Origin: Alopecurus myosuroides
Taxonomy: Eukaryota > Streptophyta > Magnoliopsida > Poales > Poaceae
DNA length: 64,000 nt
Direction of reading: 5' to 3'
Assembly: GCA_028641055.1 (NCBI GenBank)
Contig: CM054057.1
Span: forward strand, 333,551,500-333,615,499
Positions 39,843-51,099 of the stretch are shown here, piece by piece. The notes under the pieces are model-generated. The model searched no databases, was not told where the DNA came from, and was given only the letters and a program-made list of their open reading frames with translations. Numbering within the stretch: the stretch's first letter is position 1; each line of letters opens with the position of its first letter. A program made the position numbers and the translations under genes.

Positions 39843-40705
39843 TGTCGGGGGGTTACCCCCGAGTAGGGTAAAGGCAAGTGGTAAAGGCGTCTTACAGAAG
39901 AGAGGTTTGGTCGAGTAGCCGACTACCTGGTACTTGCTACCCGGTCGACTGTTACTCGGTTTCACCTCAAGATGACCGGAAGGAGATATCAATCAAGTTC
40001 CATCCATTCGAGTAGAAGAGGTGGCCCGAGTAGAATTGGCGGGAATCTACTCGGGCCAGAAAGTCAAAGGAGCTGTTCTGACACAGGATCCCGCGTATCC
40101 TGGGTCCGTACTTGGCAGTATTCGAACTACTGTTCATCTGGGACCGGCCTGCCTGACAGTGACAGCATGGAAGCAGGCCGTGGCAGGATAAGGGGGGCCT
40201 ACTCTGTGTTTGGCACAGTGATACCAGTCTGTCCCCTTGTTTTGCCCAACGACTTTCTAGATGCAGGCAAGATTAGGAACCAAAGCTGTCAGCGGGAACC
40301 CGGAAGAAGGACGGTGTGCACACTATGTCGACACTTGTCCATGTTTGGACGTATCCGGCTGGGCACCATGTATATAAGGTGCCCCGCCGCCTCCTGCGTG
40401 AGGATCGAACACAGGGAACCCTAGTTCTTGACCTAGTTCATCATCTAGAGGAGAGTGGCTACTCGGTAGCAAGAACCTTGTACTGTGGCTACTCGGTGAG
40501 ATACCAAAATACACAAAGAAAGACAGGAGTAGGGATTTTACCTCCACACGAGGGCCCTGAACCTGGGTAGATCGTGTTGTTTGCAGTGTTTACTTTGTAC
40601 CTCACGCGGCTACTCGTCGCGTGATCCCTCCCCGAGCACCTCCAGCGTCCTTCGTCCCCACATCTTTAGCCATCCCATGGCATCTGCCGTGACACCACCA
40701 CGACA
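39843..40705 (+). repeat. 3' LTR of Gypsy element 1
   Basis: 863 bp, nearly identical to the 5' LTR. The differences seen include one extra G in the terminal G-run, one T fewer near 39961 and six substitutions (for example at 39982, 40073 and 40266). Confidence 0.97.
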
Positions 40706-40803
40706 GAGCTTCAATCTGATTTCCAATGTACACAAGAGTACATTGCCGTGACACCACCACGACAGAGCTTCAATCTGATTTCCAATGTACACAAGAGTAC
40801 ATT
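40686..40803. repeat. 59-bp tandem duplication across the LTR/host junction
   Basis: Units 40686-40744 and 40745-40803 are identical. Each contains the last 20 bases of the LTR, the GAGCT target duplication and 34 bases of host flank. The duplication therefore arose after the retrotransposon had inserted. Confidence 0.97.
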
Positions 40804-41166
40804 GCTTCACAAATTCGTACACAGAAAATCGGAGCTAATACCAAGATTTCCAATTAGAGACAGTGTGCTATAAAACTGTCAAGAATGGATGTTGTCATAT
40901 TCACAAATGTTTGAGCTGAATTTTCAGTCTACATCACTAAACGCATGTTTTGTTGTCTAGTCATTTTCACAACATCCAACTTAGCACGACACCAATCTTT
41001 GTGTTCAAGACAAGCAAGAGCAACACAAAACAAGCAAAAGCTCAACTGAACTGATTTCAACTGTCCACCAACATGCCACTACTAGATAATACATGATGCA
41101 AGGAAGATTCGATTCCAGTTATTACGACGGCAGGAACGCCAAGGCAAAGATAAACAAGGAAGGAAG
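40804..41166. other. 3' flank of PDX1
   Basis: AT-rich DNA downstream (in transcript sense) of the PDX1 stop. It presumably holds the PDX1 3' UTR, into or beside which Gypsy element 1 inserted about 460 bp from the stop codon. No other feature was seen. Confidence 0.5.
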
Positions 41167-42114
41167 CTACTGGGAGCGGGCGGCGAAGCGCTCGACGTTG
41201 GGGTCGGACAGGTTGATCCCCACCATGGCCTCCCCGAGCCCGGCGCTCACATCGGCCAGGATCTCCGGGTCGCTGTAGTGCGTCACGGCCTGGACGATGG
41301 CGCGGGCGCGGCGCGCGGGGTCGCCGCTCTTGAAGATGCCGGACCCGACGAACACGCCGTCGCAGCCGAGCTGCATCATCAGGGCGGCGTCCGCGGGGGT
41401 GGCCACGCCGCCGGCAGCGAACTGCACCACGGGGAGGCGCCCGAGCTGCTTGGTCTGCATCACCAGGTCGTAAGGGGCGGCGATCTGCTTCGCGTAGCTG
41501 AACACCTCGTCGTCGTCCATGTTGCGCAGGGCGCGGACGGCGCCCATCACGGAGCGGACGTGGCGGACGGCCTCCACGACGTTGCCCGTGCCGGCCTCGC
41601 CCTTGGTGCGGATCATGGCGGCGCCCTCGCGGATGCGGCGGAGCGCCTCGCCGAGGTCGCGGCAGCCGCACACGAAGGGCACGCGGAAGTTGTGCTTGTT
41701 GATGTGGTGGGCGTCGTCGGCGAGGGTCAGCACCTCGCTCTCGTCCACGTAGTCCACGCCGATGGCCTCCAGGATCTGGGCCTCCACGAAGTGCCCGATG
41801 CGGGCCTTCGCCATGACCGGGATGGTCACGGCGCGCTTGATCTCGCGGATGAGGGCCGGGTCCGACATGCGGGCCACGCCGCCCTGGGCGCGGATGTCCG
41901 CGGGGACGCGCTCCAGCGCCATCACGGCGCACGCGCCGGCCTCCTCAGCGAGCCGCGCCTGGTCCGCGGTGACGACGTCCATGATGACGCCGCCACGAAG
42001 CATCTGGGCGAGGCCCACCTTGACGGAGAAGGTGGCGGCCGCTGGCTTGGAGGACGGCTCCACCACCGCGTTGTTGTTGTTGCCGTACAGAGCCACGACG
42101 CCGTCCGAAGCCAT
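41167..42114 (-). CDS. PDX1: Pyridoxal 5'-phosphate synthase subunit PDX1 (PdxS/SNZ family)
   Basis: A single uninterrupted frame of 315 residues from [14 protein letters not shown]1 combines ribose 5-phosphate, glyceraldehyde 3-phosphate and ammonia supplied by PDX2 to make vitamin B6 in the cytosol, as a dodecamer. The TIM-barrel signatures are complete: GGVIMDV with Asp46, [11 protein letters not shown] with the Schiff-base Lys103, RTKGEAGTG with Lys171, and the phosphate loops GGVATPADA and GSGIF. The length is normal. The frame is open to 42183, but the extra 23 residues are Gly-rich and unlike PDX1, so the start at 42114 is preferred. GC content is much higher than in the flanks, as is usual for cereal intronless genes. 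It converges on RECQL2. Confidence 0.96.
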   Translation of the reverse strand: MASDGVVALYGNNNNAVVEPSSKPAAATFSVKVGLAQMLRGGVIMDVVTADQARLAEEAGACAVMALERVPADIRAQGGVARMSDPALIREIKRAVTIPVMAKARIGHFVEAQILEAIGVDYVDESEVLTLADDAHHINKHNFRVPFVCGCRDLGEALRRIREGAAMIRTKGEAGTGNVVEAVRHVRSVMGAVRALRNMDDDEVFSYAKQIAAPYDLVMQTKQLGRLPVVQFAAGGVATPADAALMMQLGCDGVFVGSGIFKSGDPARRARAIVQAVTHYSDPEILADVSAGLGEAMVGINLSDPNVERFAARSQ

Positions 42115-42639
42115 TAAGTCTTCTTCTCCCTCCGATCCGCCGCCGCCGCCGCCGAAACGATTCCCTTCTAGGACCTTCCGCACGTTGGGGTTTGGGGTTT
42201 GGGTTGGGGATTGGATGAGCTAGATGTGGTTCTCCTCTTCACTAGTGGAGTGAAAGTGGAGAAGTGGAACTGGACTTGACTTGCAAGACAGAGAGTGAGA
42301 GCTGGGCTAAATGGGCCACTCCTTTCCACCCCTCTTCGGGTCAAAAAAAAAAAATCTAATTGTATTGCAATAAAAAATTGTTCACCTTCTACAAAGAATT
42401 AAGAAGAAAAATATACAAATCACCATTTTTTATAAAATTCACAAAACGTCCAATCGGTGATGTGCCCACTTGTCAGCGCCTCTCAATAAAACGGTGGGCC
42501 CACTCGTGAGCACTTTCTCTCTGAACCCTCAAAATCGTCGCTCTGAAGAATTCTGTCGATCCGCTCTACTGAACCCTAACGATTCGTTGCTCCGCCGTTG
42601 TCAGTGTGCGCCGCCGTCCATTGCGTTCGCTCGTGTGCC
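42115..42639. other. Shared upstream region between PDX1 and the zinc-finger relic
   Basis: 525 bp separate the PDX1 start (minus strand) from the relic start (plus strand). The part next to PDX1 is GC-rich leader sequence. The middle is AT-rich with a minus-strand TATAAA-like word (TTTTATAAAAAATGG at about 42427-42441), too far from the PDX1 ATG to be assigned with confidence. Confidence 0.4.
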
Positions 42640-43189
42640 ATGACTAGCGCCAGCTGCAACAACAATGTGATATGTCGTTGTGCTCCTTTCATCCCCTGTC
42701 GATTGCGGCAAGACGGTGATGCACGGCGAGTCGCCGACGCCAGAGCACTCTGGCTGGACGTGCTACATATGCAAGCACCATGGGGTATGTGACCGATCTC
42801 TAGTCTTGTTAGCTTTTTGTTCAATGTGTGGAGACAAATTTTTGTTCTTTGCCTTCAATGGGAATAGATAATTTGATTTTGTTTTCACATCGCGGCGTGG
42901 TTGTGTGTTCTGGCATTGGGAACGTGTCCAAGTTGGTTATCTCGTCGAATTCAACTACCTCGGGAGGAGTAGATGCCATGGAAGCAATAGGGTGGGCTAA
43001 GGATAAGAGTGAGGAACTGGAGTTGAGGCAGGCTGAGACAGTAACAATAAGAGATGATGGAACTGGAGCAAGGCGGGAGCAGCGGTGAAGAACATTTGTG
43101 TCTTGGCATATGCAATGAAGGAAGTGGTGTTGCTTCTCAAGATTGCACTACGGCTCCTTTATGTGATGTGTGCAGTTGTTACCCTGTAA
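42640..43189 (+). pseudogene. GRF-type zinc-finger protein relic
   Basis: From the ATG at 42640 a short peptide leads to a Cys-rich segment in another frame that reads DCGKTVMHGESPTPEHSGW and then CYICKHHG, the spacing of plant GRF zinc fingers. About 180 bp downstream, a further piece ends in a hydrophobic helix (VLAYAMKEVVLLLKIALRLL) and a stop at 43187, the usual tail of this small family. At least two frame changes are needed to join the parts. The finger lacks a clean Cys pattern, so the gene is broken. It is not obviously transposon-borne. Confidence 0.5.
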
Positions 43190-43676
43190 GAAATGAGCCT
43201 AGTGCCTCTATGTGATGTGTGATGTTTGTTTCCACTTGGTAGTTATTCAATGGAGTGCAGTGATCTAGTTGTTATGTACTGATCTAGCTGCTATATAATG
43301 ATCATGTTGCTATGCAATGATCAATACTTGCTATGTAATGATCTATTTTCTATGTAATGAACAAGGTTACTTAGTGTTCTATGCAATGTTCAGTACCTAT
43401 TTATGGCATAATTACCCATGTTTTATCTGTTCATCAATTGTTCCAATTTGGACTAGTGAAGACAAAATTGTTATATGTAGTGAGACAAGATGTGGTTGCA
43501 ACTTTGTAAAATACTGATGCACCTATTAATCAGACAAAAAAGGTTTAACTGTGCATAAGGAACAAGCAAAACAAGATATGGTTCCACCTATTGTTCTCCT
43601 CCGGCGACTCTACCGCAGCGAGTGAGGATGGGAGGGGAGGCTTGGGATACTCTATAGATAGTAGGGATGGGGTAGG
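43190..43676. other. Spacer with degenerate short tandem repeats
   Basis: Between about 43255 and 43390 the words GCTATGTAATGATC and close variants recur at intervals of about 20-30 bp. The rest is undistinguished AT-rich DNA. The last five bases, GTAGG (43672-43676), are the probable left target duplication of the next Copia element. Confidence 0.5.
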
Positions 43677-44637
43677 TGAACGAATAGTATGGACACCTAG
43701 AGGGGGAGGGGGTTAATAGGCGCTACTTCAAATTTTAACCCTTTTTCGATTTAGTCTTGACACAAAGTTAAATTCCTCAAGTGAATGAGGGAAAATGAGG
43801 AGCGGGTTGATGAAGATGTAGATCGGGGCCTTCTCCTTCAATCCTCCGAAGATCAACGAGTTTGGGTGGAGGGATTGGGAGAAATCTAGCGTTTGATGAG
43901 CTAAATAGAGGGGGACTTCAATGTTGGACGAGCTTCCTCTTGGGGGAAGAAGGGGATGGGATATTTATACACGTCCTATCAAAATCTGACCGTTTGAGCA
44001 TTTATTGCTTCACCCGGTAGTACCAGACGCCGTCCGGTAGTACTGTCCTAGCAAATCTTCACCGGGTTAACGCTAGCATCGCAGGCAGATCTTCACAGTC
44101 GGTACTACCGCAAGAGGGTGGTAGTGCCGAATCCGGGACAAGAAAACTTGGCGATATCAGTACCCAATCCTGGAAATCCCGGCAGTACCGCGCGGCAGTG
44201 GCAGTACCGCGATCACGGTACTACCGAGCCAGCCCGGTAGTACCGCTCAGCAGCTCCTCTTCGACTGCTGAAACTTCGAGCCCGCTTCTGTATCCTATAA
44301 TAGTACCGGACAAGGCCGGTAGTACTGCGTTGTCGGTACTACCGAGCCACTTTGGTAGTGTCGAGCTTCGAGCACTGGTTCCAGTACCAATTTACTAGAA
44401 AACCCGGTAGTACCGGGCGAACCCCAGTAGTACCGCCTTAGGAAGAAACCCCACAATCTGTCTGTTTCTTCAAAGTGATTTCAACGGGGTTTCGCTACAG
44501 ATCGTATGAATATGGTGTATAAATAAAGAGTTTAAGCACATGAATTCCCTGTGGCACTTAGCACATGATATAGCTCTAATTGTGTTGTCAACAAACATCA
44601 AAACATAACGATGGAAATGCTCTTTCAATCTCCCCCT
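43677..44637 (-). repeat. 3' LTR of the Copia element, internally deleted
   Basis: 961 bp against 1364 bp for the partner. The missing block corresponds to about 53695-54110 of the 5' LTR. The rest aligns along its length and carries many CGGTAGTACCG or CGGTACTACCG words. Confidence 0.9.
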
Positions 44638-44655
44638 TTTTGGTGTTTTGATGAT
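44638..44655 (-). other. Polypurine tract of the Copia element
   Basis: On the minus strand CCAAAAAGGGGGAGAT directly precedes the LTR start TGAAAGAG, the normal plus-strand primer position. Confidence 0.75.
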
Positions 44656-45009
44656 AACACAATTGTTGAGCGAGGATTTGAGAGAACAAGTGTACTAAAC
44701 ATTCTAGCAAGTAGATCAATGAGATAGAATAGCTATAATTAATACTTGCAATAGATAATAAGAACTAGTAGGGATAATTGCATGTCTTACACCACGCTTC
44801 AACTAAAATTTCAACACCATAAATAACCAAATAGAAATAGGAAGTTCAACTAAACAGAGACACAAGAAAAGAAACAATGAATATAGTACATGCTTGTGAC
44901 TCCACCCATGCAAATCCCGGCTCAACCTAATATAACTCATTCTCCCCCTTTGTCTTGAAATGCCAAAAAGGGGAAAGAGGCTAAACGTCCGAGAAGAGTC
45001 ACTCCTGGT

Positions 45010-46440
45010 CTTCGACATGGTGAGTGGACTGAGGAAGGGATGTCGGTGTCGCTCCAGTAGCTATGCTTGGACTTCCACTACTTGTTAGGAGTGATGGCTT
45101 CCTATGACTTCGGAGACACTGGCAAACCCATCTTGGCCATCATCTTCTTCTAACGTGTTGCAACCTTCTTGTGGTACACATGCGCATCATACATGCACTC
45201 CTGGAGATCGAGCCGGAGGAAAAAGGCCTTCTTGGACCTAATTTGAAACTTCTTGAACCAAGATGGCTCATCCATAGTCGGAGCATCATCAACCTCAAAC
45301 CAGCCCTCACACCAATCCGAGCGGCGGCTGCCTTCTTAGCTGCAGCTGCTGCAAGCTCTGCTGGAGATAAGTGATGCTTGACCCTAGGTTCCTTAATTGG
45401 ATGCTTGGCAATGGGTCTGCCATACTTCATGATATCCTCTTTTGTGTCTTCCCACCACTTCTTCCTAATGATCTTCATGAGATACGGGCCATAGATTGGA
45501 GCCCTCTTTCCAATCACCGTCAACCACATCTCCTCATGCATCCAATCCATCACATCCAACTTCTCTCCGGATCCTTGCTTTCCTTGGAGTTCTTGAGCAA
45601 GTCAAACATGAATCCATGGACCTCATCCCAATTCCCAACACGAGGAGCAAGAGTCTTTCTATAGTTGCGGTGGAGAATCTCAAACTAGATGAGCAGTTTT
45701 CCCCGAAGTAGCATCCTCCATAGTGATGTTGGAGATGGTTTGCTTGTGGCTCGAGTATGTTGAACTATGGAATCTCCATCCACTAGGCTCATCAACTCCT
45801 TTATAATCATAGCCCAAGAGATCCCCAGACTCTTTCAAGGTGGCCGAGAACATCCTATGCTTGGTCGTCCACCTCATTGTCCTCTTCTCAACATTACCAA
45901 ATTGAACGGTGACATAGAATTGCTTGATTTAATACTCAATGTATGGTTTTTTGATCTTCATGAGAGGGAGAAGACCAAACTCTTCACACGTAGCCAAGGT
46001 TTCAGCAAAGTAGCCCATGTGCTTATGATGCCTCATATGCTCAATGTTGATGGTGTGTTGGACGATGATGGAGTAATATTTGCCCACATAGATGTCATTA
46101 AAGAAATGCTCTTGATCCTTGGTGTAGAAATGTGGATTCTCAAAATAATATCTTTCTTCCTCATAGGTATTCTCTTCCCTAAACTCTTCATTAGGCCTCA
46201 GGCTTCCACTTGTCAAATGGCTTGCGGGTTGGCTTCCTAGCCAAAGTCTTGCACTTGGTGGAACCAGCACCACCACGACCACCACCACGAGTTCTTGTGG
46301 TGGTCGGGGCGGACATGATCTCAGCGTCTTCCTCAAAATCTGCCATAATCTCATCATCATCAACCGGAGCTGACTTGTTCCCTGAGGCCTTGTGTTTGCT
46401 TAGAGCATACATGATCGGTTCCTTCCCCGAACTACCACCA
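45010..46440 (-). pseudogene. Decayed third ORF of the Copia element
   Basis: Minus-strand fragments at 46191-46412, 45929-46300, 45680-45877 and 45140-45559 run in order but in changing frames. The first is Asp/Glu- and Arg/Gly-rich (RTRGGGRGGAG); the others have ordinary composition and end in an Ala/Lys-rich helix. Extra ORFs after pol are known in SIRE/Maximus-type elements and are sometimes called env-like. No membrane segment or fusion-like feature is visible here, so I do not call it env. Confidence 0.5.
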
Positions 46441-46979
46441 TGAGAACCAGTGAAGTTCAGAGAGATAGGGATAGTAAAAAAGATAAGGGTACATACTCAA
46501 AAGGAATGAAAAGGAATTTTAGCCTACTCAAGTTAAATCAAGTTGTTATGTCCCAAATTTCCACGGGCGGTAGTACCGGACAACGTCCGGTAGTACGAGG
46601 CGTGCAAGTTTTCGGATTTCTGCCCCCAAAATAAAGAATGAAATCGAGAGGCCATTCAACAAGAATAACTAGAGTATACTAATATTATGTAGTTCCTGAC
46701 TACTAGAAATCATCCATCCAAACTTTAACTGAAGAAAATTGGAGCAGCCATGTATCTATCTCAAAGCCATCTAGGGTTCATCAAAGGAGACCCAAAGGGA
46801 GAAAGGAGAGATGAAATACCGGAAGCCAAGGAGGAGATCGATGTGGGAGGGACTCCCACTGTGTAGATCAGGGTCGAGAACGACGAAATACGGCGAAGAG
46901 AGGCCCAACAGGATGAGGGAGAGGAGGGGGCAACAATATGTGGAGTAGTTCGTGCGGGTGGGGAATAACCCCCACACCG

Positions 46980-47260
46980 CACGACCTGGGGATTTATGTC
47001 GAAACTGCTTGGCCCGGTAGTACCGGGTATACAAATTTCTGCAGGAATCGTCGCTTTGATTTGCACAGTCGGTAGTACCGTGCTGGTCTAGTTTTACTGG
47101 CTATACAAATTTGCGTAGAAAATGTATGTTTCGATTTGCACAGGCGGTAGTACCGGGTGCGTCTGGTAGTATCGGCTATACGAGTTTGTGCAGAACAATC
47201 TTCTTCAACTTTGCACAAGAGCCATACCGGTCGCCAGTCGGTAGTACCGGGGCACCCTTC
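46980..47260. repeat. Imperfect tandem repeat with CGGTAGTACCG motifs
   Basis: GGCTATACAAATTTG-like segments, TTTGCACAG segments and CGGTAGTACCG alternate at about 55-80 bp spacing across at least three units. The same motif is abundant in the LTRs, so the internal spacer and LTR share a repeat vocabulary. Confidence 0.7.
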
Positions 47261-47760
47261 CTCTTTCTCTTAGAGACAAATTTTGAGCATGTACAAGAAT
47301 TTATATTTGGTTTTAAGGTGATATAGGTTTGGGATGGAATTTCAAACTGGTAAATGGTACTATATGCTCTTATTTGCAAGAATCAAATGCAAAAAACCAA
47401 ATTTGAGCATATTTCCCATAAAGACTCAACAAGAAGGGAAAACAAAAAGATAGGCAAATAAAAACCAAATGAACACCAATAAGAACCAACTCTTCACAAG
47501 TAAGAGGTTGGTAGCCTAGGCCACCATGTAAGAGGGTGACACCGAGAAGATGTATCTTGGGTGCATTGCCAATTCTCAACATTTTAGCTCACAATTCCAC
47601 ATTAGAAAAAGAGAGATGTAAATGAATTTTTACTTTGGGCATAGTGTGTTAGGACAGCACTCCCCCTATTTCCATTCCTACTCCTAAACCCAATCACATA
47701 ACCAACTATAGGTGTGTGTGCAAGATCCTCAAGTCAAACTCCTTGAATCAATGATATTTA
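47261..47760. other. Non-coding spacer of the Copia element
   Basis: AT-rich internal DNA between the end of RNase H and the motif-rich spacer. No reading frame of note was seen. Confidence 0.5.
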
Positions 47761-47769
47761 GATCATTTC

Positions 47770-49347
47770 TCAAGAACATAAATCTTGCATCATCAAGTGA
47801 CTTCATGAATATATCCGCAATTTGATCCTTGGTTAGCACATAGGCTAGTGCAATATCTCAATGAGCAACATGATCCCTAATGAAATGATGATGAATATAA
47901 ATATGCTTCGTTCTTCTATGTTGCACTGAGTTGTACGCAATGTTGATGGCACTCTCATTGTCACATAGAAGAGGCACTTTGTCACAATGAACACCATATT
48001 CTTTGAGGGTTTTCCTCATCCATAACAATTGAGTTCAAGCACTAGCCGTCACAACATACTCGGCTTCGGCGATGGAGAGAGATATGCAATTTTGCTTCTT
48101 AGAAGACCAACTCATCAAGGACCTACCAAGAAATTGTCAAGCCCCTGAAGTCGATTTCCTATCATCTTAATCACTGGCCCAATCCGAGTCCGTGTACCCA
48201 CTGAGAGAGAAATGTGCCCCCTTTGGGTACCACAATCCAAATCTAAGGGTATGAACCAAATACCAAAAGATCCTATGGACCGCCATAAAATGGCTTTCCT
48301 TAGGAGCTGCTTGATACCTTGCACACACACCCTTACACTCAACACAATATTGGGTCTAGAAGCACAAAGATAAAGCAAAGAACCAATCATAGAACGATAC
48401 AACTTTTGGTCCACACACTTACCATCCGGATTGCGCTTGAGATGACACTTGGTTTGCATTGGAGAGACTTTGCCTTTAGCATCTTGGGAGTTGAACCTCT
48501 TGAGCATGTCTGGGGTATACTTGGCTTGTGAAATCCCACGAGCCAAATGCTTGATCTGAAAACCAAGGAATAATTTGAGCTCTCCCATTATAGACATCTC
48601 AAACATGTCAGTCATAAGCTTTGAAAATTCATCATCTAAAGCTTTCTTAGCTGATACAAAGATAATATCATCCACGTAGAGTTGGCATATGAAAAGCTCC
48701 CCTTTAACCCTCTTTGTGAAAAGGCTGGGATCGATTTGCCCAACTTCAAACCCACGGTCTTGCAATAACTCTCTAAGGTGCTCATACCACACACATGGTG
48801 CTTGTTTAAGTCCATAGAGCGTCTTATCGAGCTTGTAGACATGGTTAGGGAAGCTGGGGTCCTCAAACCCCGGTGGTTGCTTAACATATACCTCCTCTTT
48901 CAATGGACCGTTTAGAAAAGCACTTTTTACATCCATTTGTTGCAATTTAAAGTTATGCGAAGATGCATATGCAAGAAGGATACAGTTGGACTCAAGGCGA
49001 GCCACGAGAGCATATGTTTCATCAAAGTCAATGCCTTCCACTTGAGATAACATTTGAGCCACCAATCTTTCCTTGTTACTCACAAAAATGCCATGCTCAT
49101 CTTGCTTGTTCTTGAATATCCACTTGGTTCCAATAAAATTACGGCAATATTTGGGCTTCTCAACTAGCTTACTCACTTTGTTGCGCTCAAAGTTATTGAG
49201 TTCTTCATGCATAGCTTCCATCCAATCCGAATCCTCAAGAGCCTCAAACACTTTCTTTGGTTCCACCATGGATATGTGAGCTTGATGATCACTAAATCTT
49301 GCTAATTGAGCTCTTGTGGATCTATTGTTTCTGACATCCTCCGACAA
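47770..49347 (-). pseudogene. Copia reverse transcriptase and RNase H
   Basis: The longest open piece (48115-49347) begins before reverse transcriptase. It shows the conserved Copia blocks: FIGTKWIFKNK, LQQMDVKSAFLNG, TLYGLKQAP and the catalytic YVDD in LYVDDIIFVS. RNase H is out of frame downstream; a remnant of its SIAEAEYV motif is readable at about 48050-48090. Some core positions differ from consensus (CVWYEHL), and the 3' part is frameshifted, so no active enzyme is expected. Confidence 0.9.
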
Positions 49348-49699
49348 TTTGTCATCGAAAGATTCAATTCTTCTTAAGCTCTTGCAATCCTTTTCTCACG
49401 ACAGGCTTCGATCGCCTCATTGTTATGAGGAGGGATCACTTGACCATCTTGATTATTTGGGTCCTAGTCTTGACCGGTTTGTTAACCTTGATCATCATTA
49501 TGGCTTGCTTCAACTTTATGTGAAGACAATTAATGTTTGCATTGACCTTGGCTAGCTTGAATGATAGGAGTGTTTGGTTCTTGCATAGCAACTTGGTCAC
49601 CAAGAGGAGGGTCTTGAACTTGTTCTTGGTTTGGTGCATCACTTGCTCCATTAGCATGTTCTTCCAATGTAGAGGAGATCTCCACTTGAGTAGAGCATA

Positions 49700-51066
49700 G
49701 TACTTATCGGTCTGCCACGAGGTGTCCCTCAATGGGGCGAAAAAATTCCACCCGCATTCTTTTTATGGCTTCTTGAGGAATTTCAAGATCTACATTGGAA
49801 ACACGAAATTGCGCCACTTGGGAGCAATCATTTTCTTCGAACACCACACTACTAGATTCAATGTCAATCCGTGAGGCCTTGTCAAAGACTCTATAAGTGT
49901 GGGATTTGGCACCATAACCAACAAATGTACCCTCAATAGTTTTAGCTTGGAATTTAGACAAACGAAGACCTTTGATCAAATAGAAACACTTACAACCGAA
50001 GACTCGGAAGTAGGAGACGTTTGGTTTGTTGCCGGTGATAATCTCATATGGAGTCTTCATTAAGACCTTGCAAATGTAGAGCCGGTTAGATGAGTGACAA
50101 GCCGTAGAGATGGCTTCGGCCCAAAGATATTGGGAAGACTTGTACTCCGCCAACATGGACCTAGCCATATTCCACGAGGGTCCGATTCTTCCTTTCAGCT
50201 ACACCATTTTGTTGAGGGGTATATGTAGCGGAATATTAATGACATATACTCTCTTCACTAAGGAAATCATTAAGGGTGTAGTTCTTGAGCTCGGAAGCAC
50301 TGTCACTCCTAATAGCCATGATGGGAACATTGTGTTGGCGTTGAACTTGACTGGAGAAGTCGATGACGACTTGTCGAGTCTCACTCTTCAACTTGAAGAA
50401 ATAGTCACATGTGTATCTTGAGTAGTCATCAACAATCACCGCACAATACTTCTTGCCTCCAAGACTTGTCTCGGGCACGACACCAAAGAGATCAACATGG
50501 AGAAGTTCTAGAATCCTCTTTGAAGAAATAACCGTCTTACTTGGATGCAGAGAATCATGCATATTTCCTTCAACACAAGCCCTACACACACGATATTTCG
50601 TCGGATTATGTGGCCACCCTTGTGGAGACTTTGCAAAGTTCTCATGTTGCCGCAACCACCCCATGTCGGACTTACCAAAGAGACACATCGTTTGAGTGTT
50701 GGTTGACTCCGAAAAGTCAACCACATACAACTCATTTTAGACATGCCCAACATAAGCAACATCGAGAGACTCGCTCCACATGATGACCACTTTGCCAGGA
50801 TCAAAGAAGACGGAAAAGCCCATATTCCCGAAAGAACAAACTGAAATTAAATTGAAACCAAAGGAGTCGATAAGAATGGCATTTTCAAGGGTGATATTTG
50901 GAGCAAAAATCACCTTTCCGGAGCCCTTTAACTCAGATTTTGATTTATCTCCATAAGTGACGGTTGCTTTATTTGTATTTGGTCTCAAATCCGTCATAAG
51001 TGCCTTGCTTCTGGTCATATGACTTGTACACCCACTATCAAGTATCCATTTTGACCGACCGAAAGC
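49700..51066 (-). pseudogene. Copia protease and integrase
   Basis: The protease active site WILDSGCTSHMT is readable at about 51015-51050, followed by a GSGKVIFAPNI segment. Integrase continues at 50236-50730 (LLHVDLFG and VDDYSRY around the first Asp, then AIRSDSASE). The next piece (49704-50168) carries RSMLAEY, the YFRVFGCKCF block and FVGYG. Frame breaks separate the three pieces, and stops lie between protease and integrase. Confidence 0.88.
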
Positions 51067-51099
51067 ATAGTCCTACAAGAAATCATTTACTTGAGTTAG

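Larger units (their letters stand above)
25711..40705 (+). mobile_element. Complete 15.0-kb Gypsy LTR retrotransposon (element 1), Tat-like with antisense gene
   Basis: Two 863-bp LTRs (25711-26573 and 39843-40705) begin TGTCGGGGG and end CACGACA. The 5-bp duplication GAGCT flanks the element at 25706-25710 and 40706-40710. By eye the LTRs differ by six substitutions and two single-base indels, about 0.7 percent. Inside, in order, are a primer-binding site, gag, protease, reverse transcriptase, RNase H and integrase on the plus strand. An antisense multi-exon gene and the plus-strand primer tract follow. Size, the RNase H-integrase order and an antisense extra gene fit the plant Tat lineage. 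Three in-frame amber codons interrupt gag-pro-pol, so this copy is probably non-autonomous unless they are read through. Confidence 0.97.

Noticed and set aside
41278..42117. 279-residue plus-strand open frame opposite PDX1
   Set aside because: It is His/Ala/Asp/Gly-rich and is the antisense shadow of the GC-rich PDX1 coding strand. The minus strand carries the full catalytic signature.
42115..42183. Upstream in-frame PDX1 start adding 23 residues
   Set aside because: The extension is a Gly/Glu-rich run unlike PDX1 N termini, whereas [11 protein letters not shown] at 42114 fits the family length.
45010..46440. Envelope gene in the Copia element
   Set aside because: The position fits the so-called env-like ORF of this lineage, but no signal peptide or membrane segment is visible in the surviving fragments.
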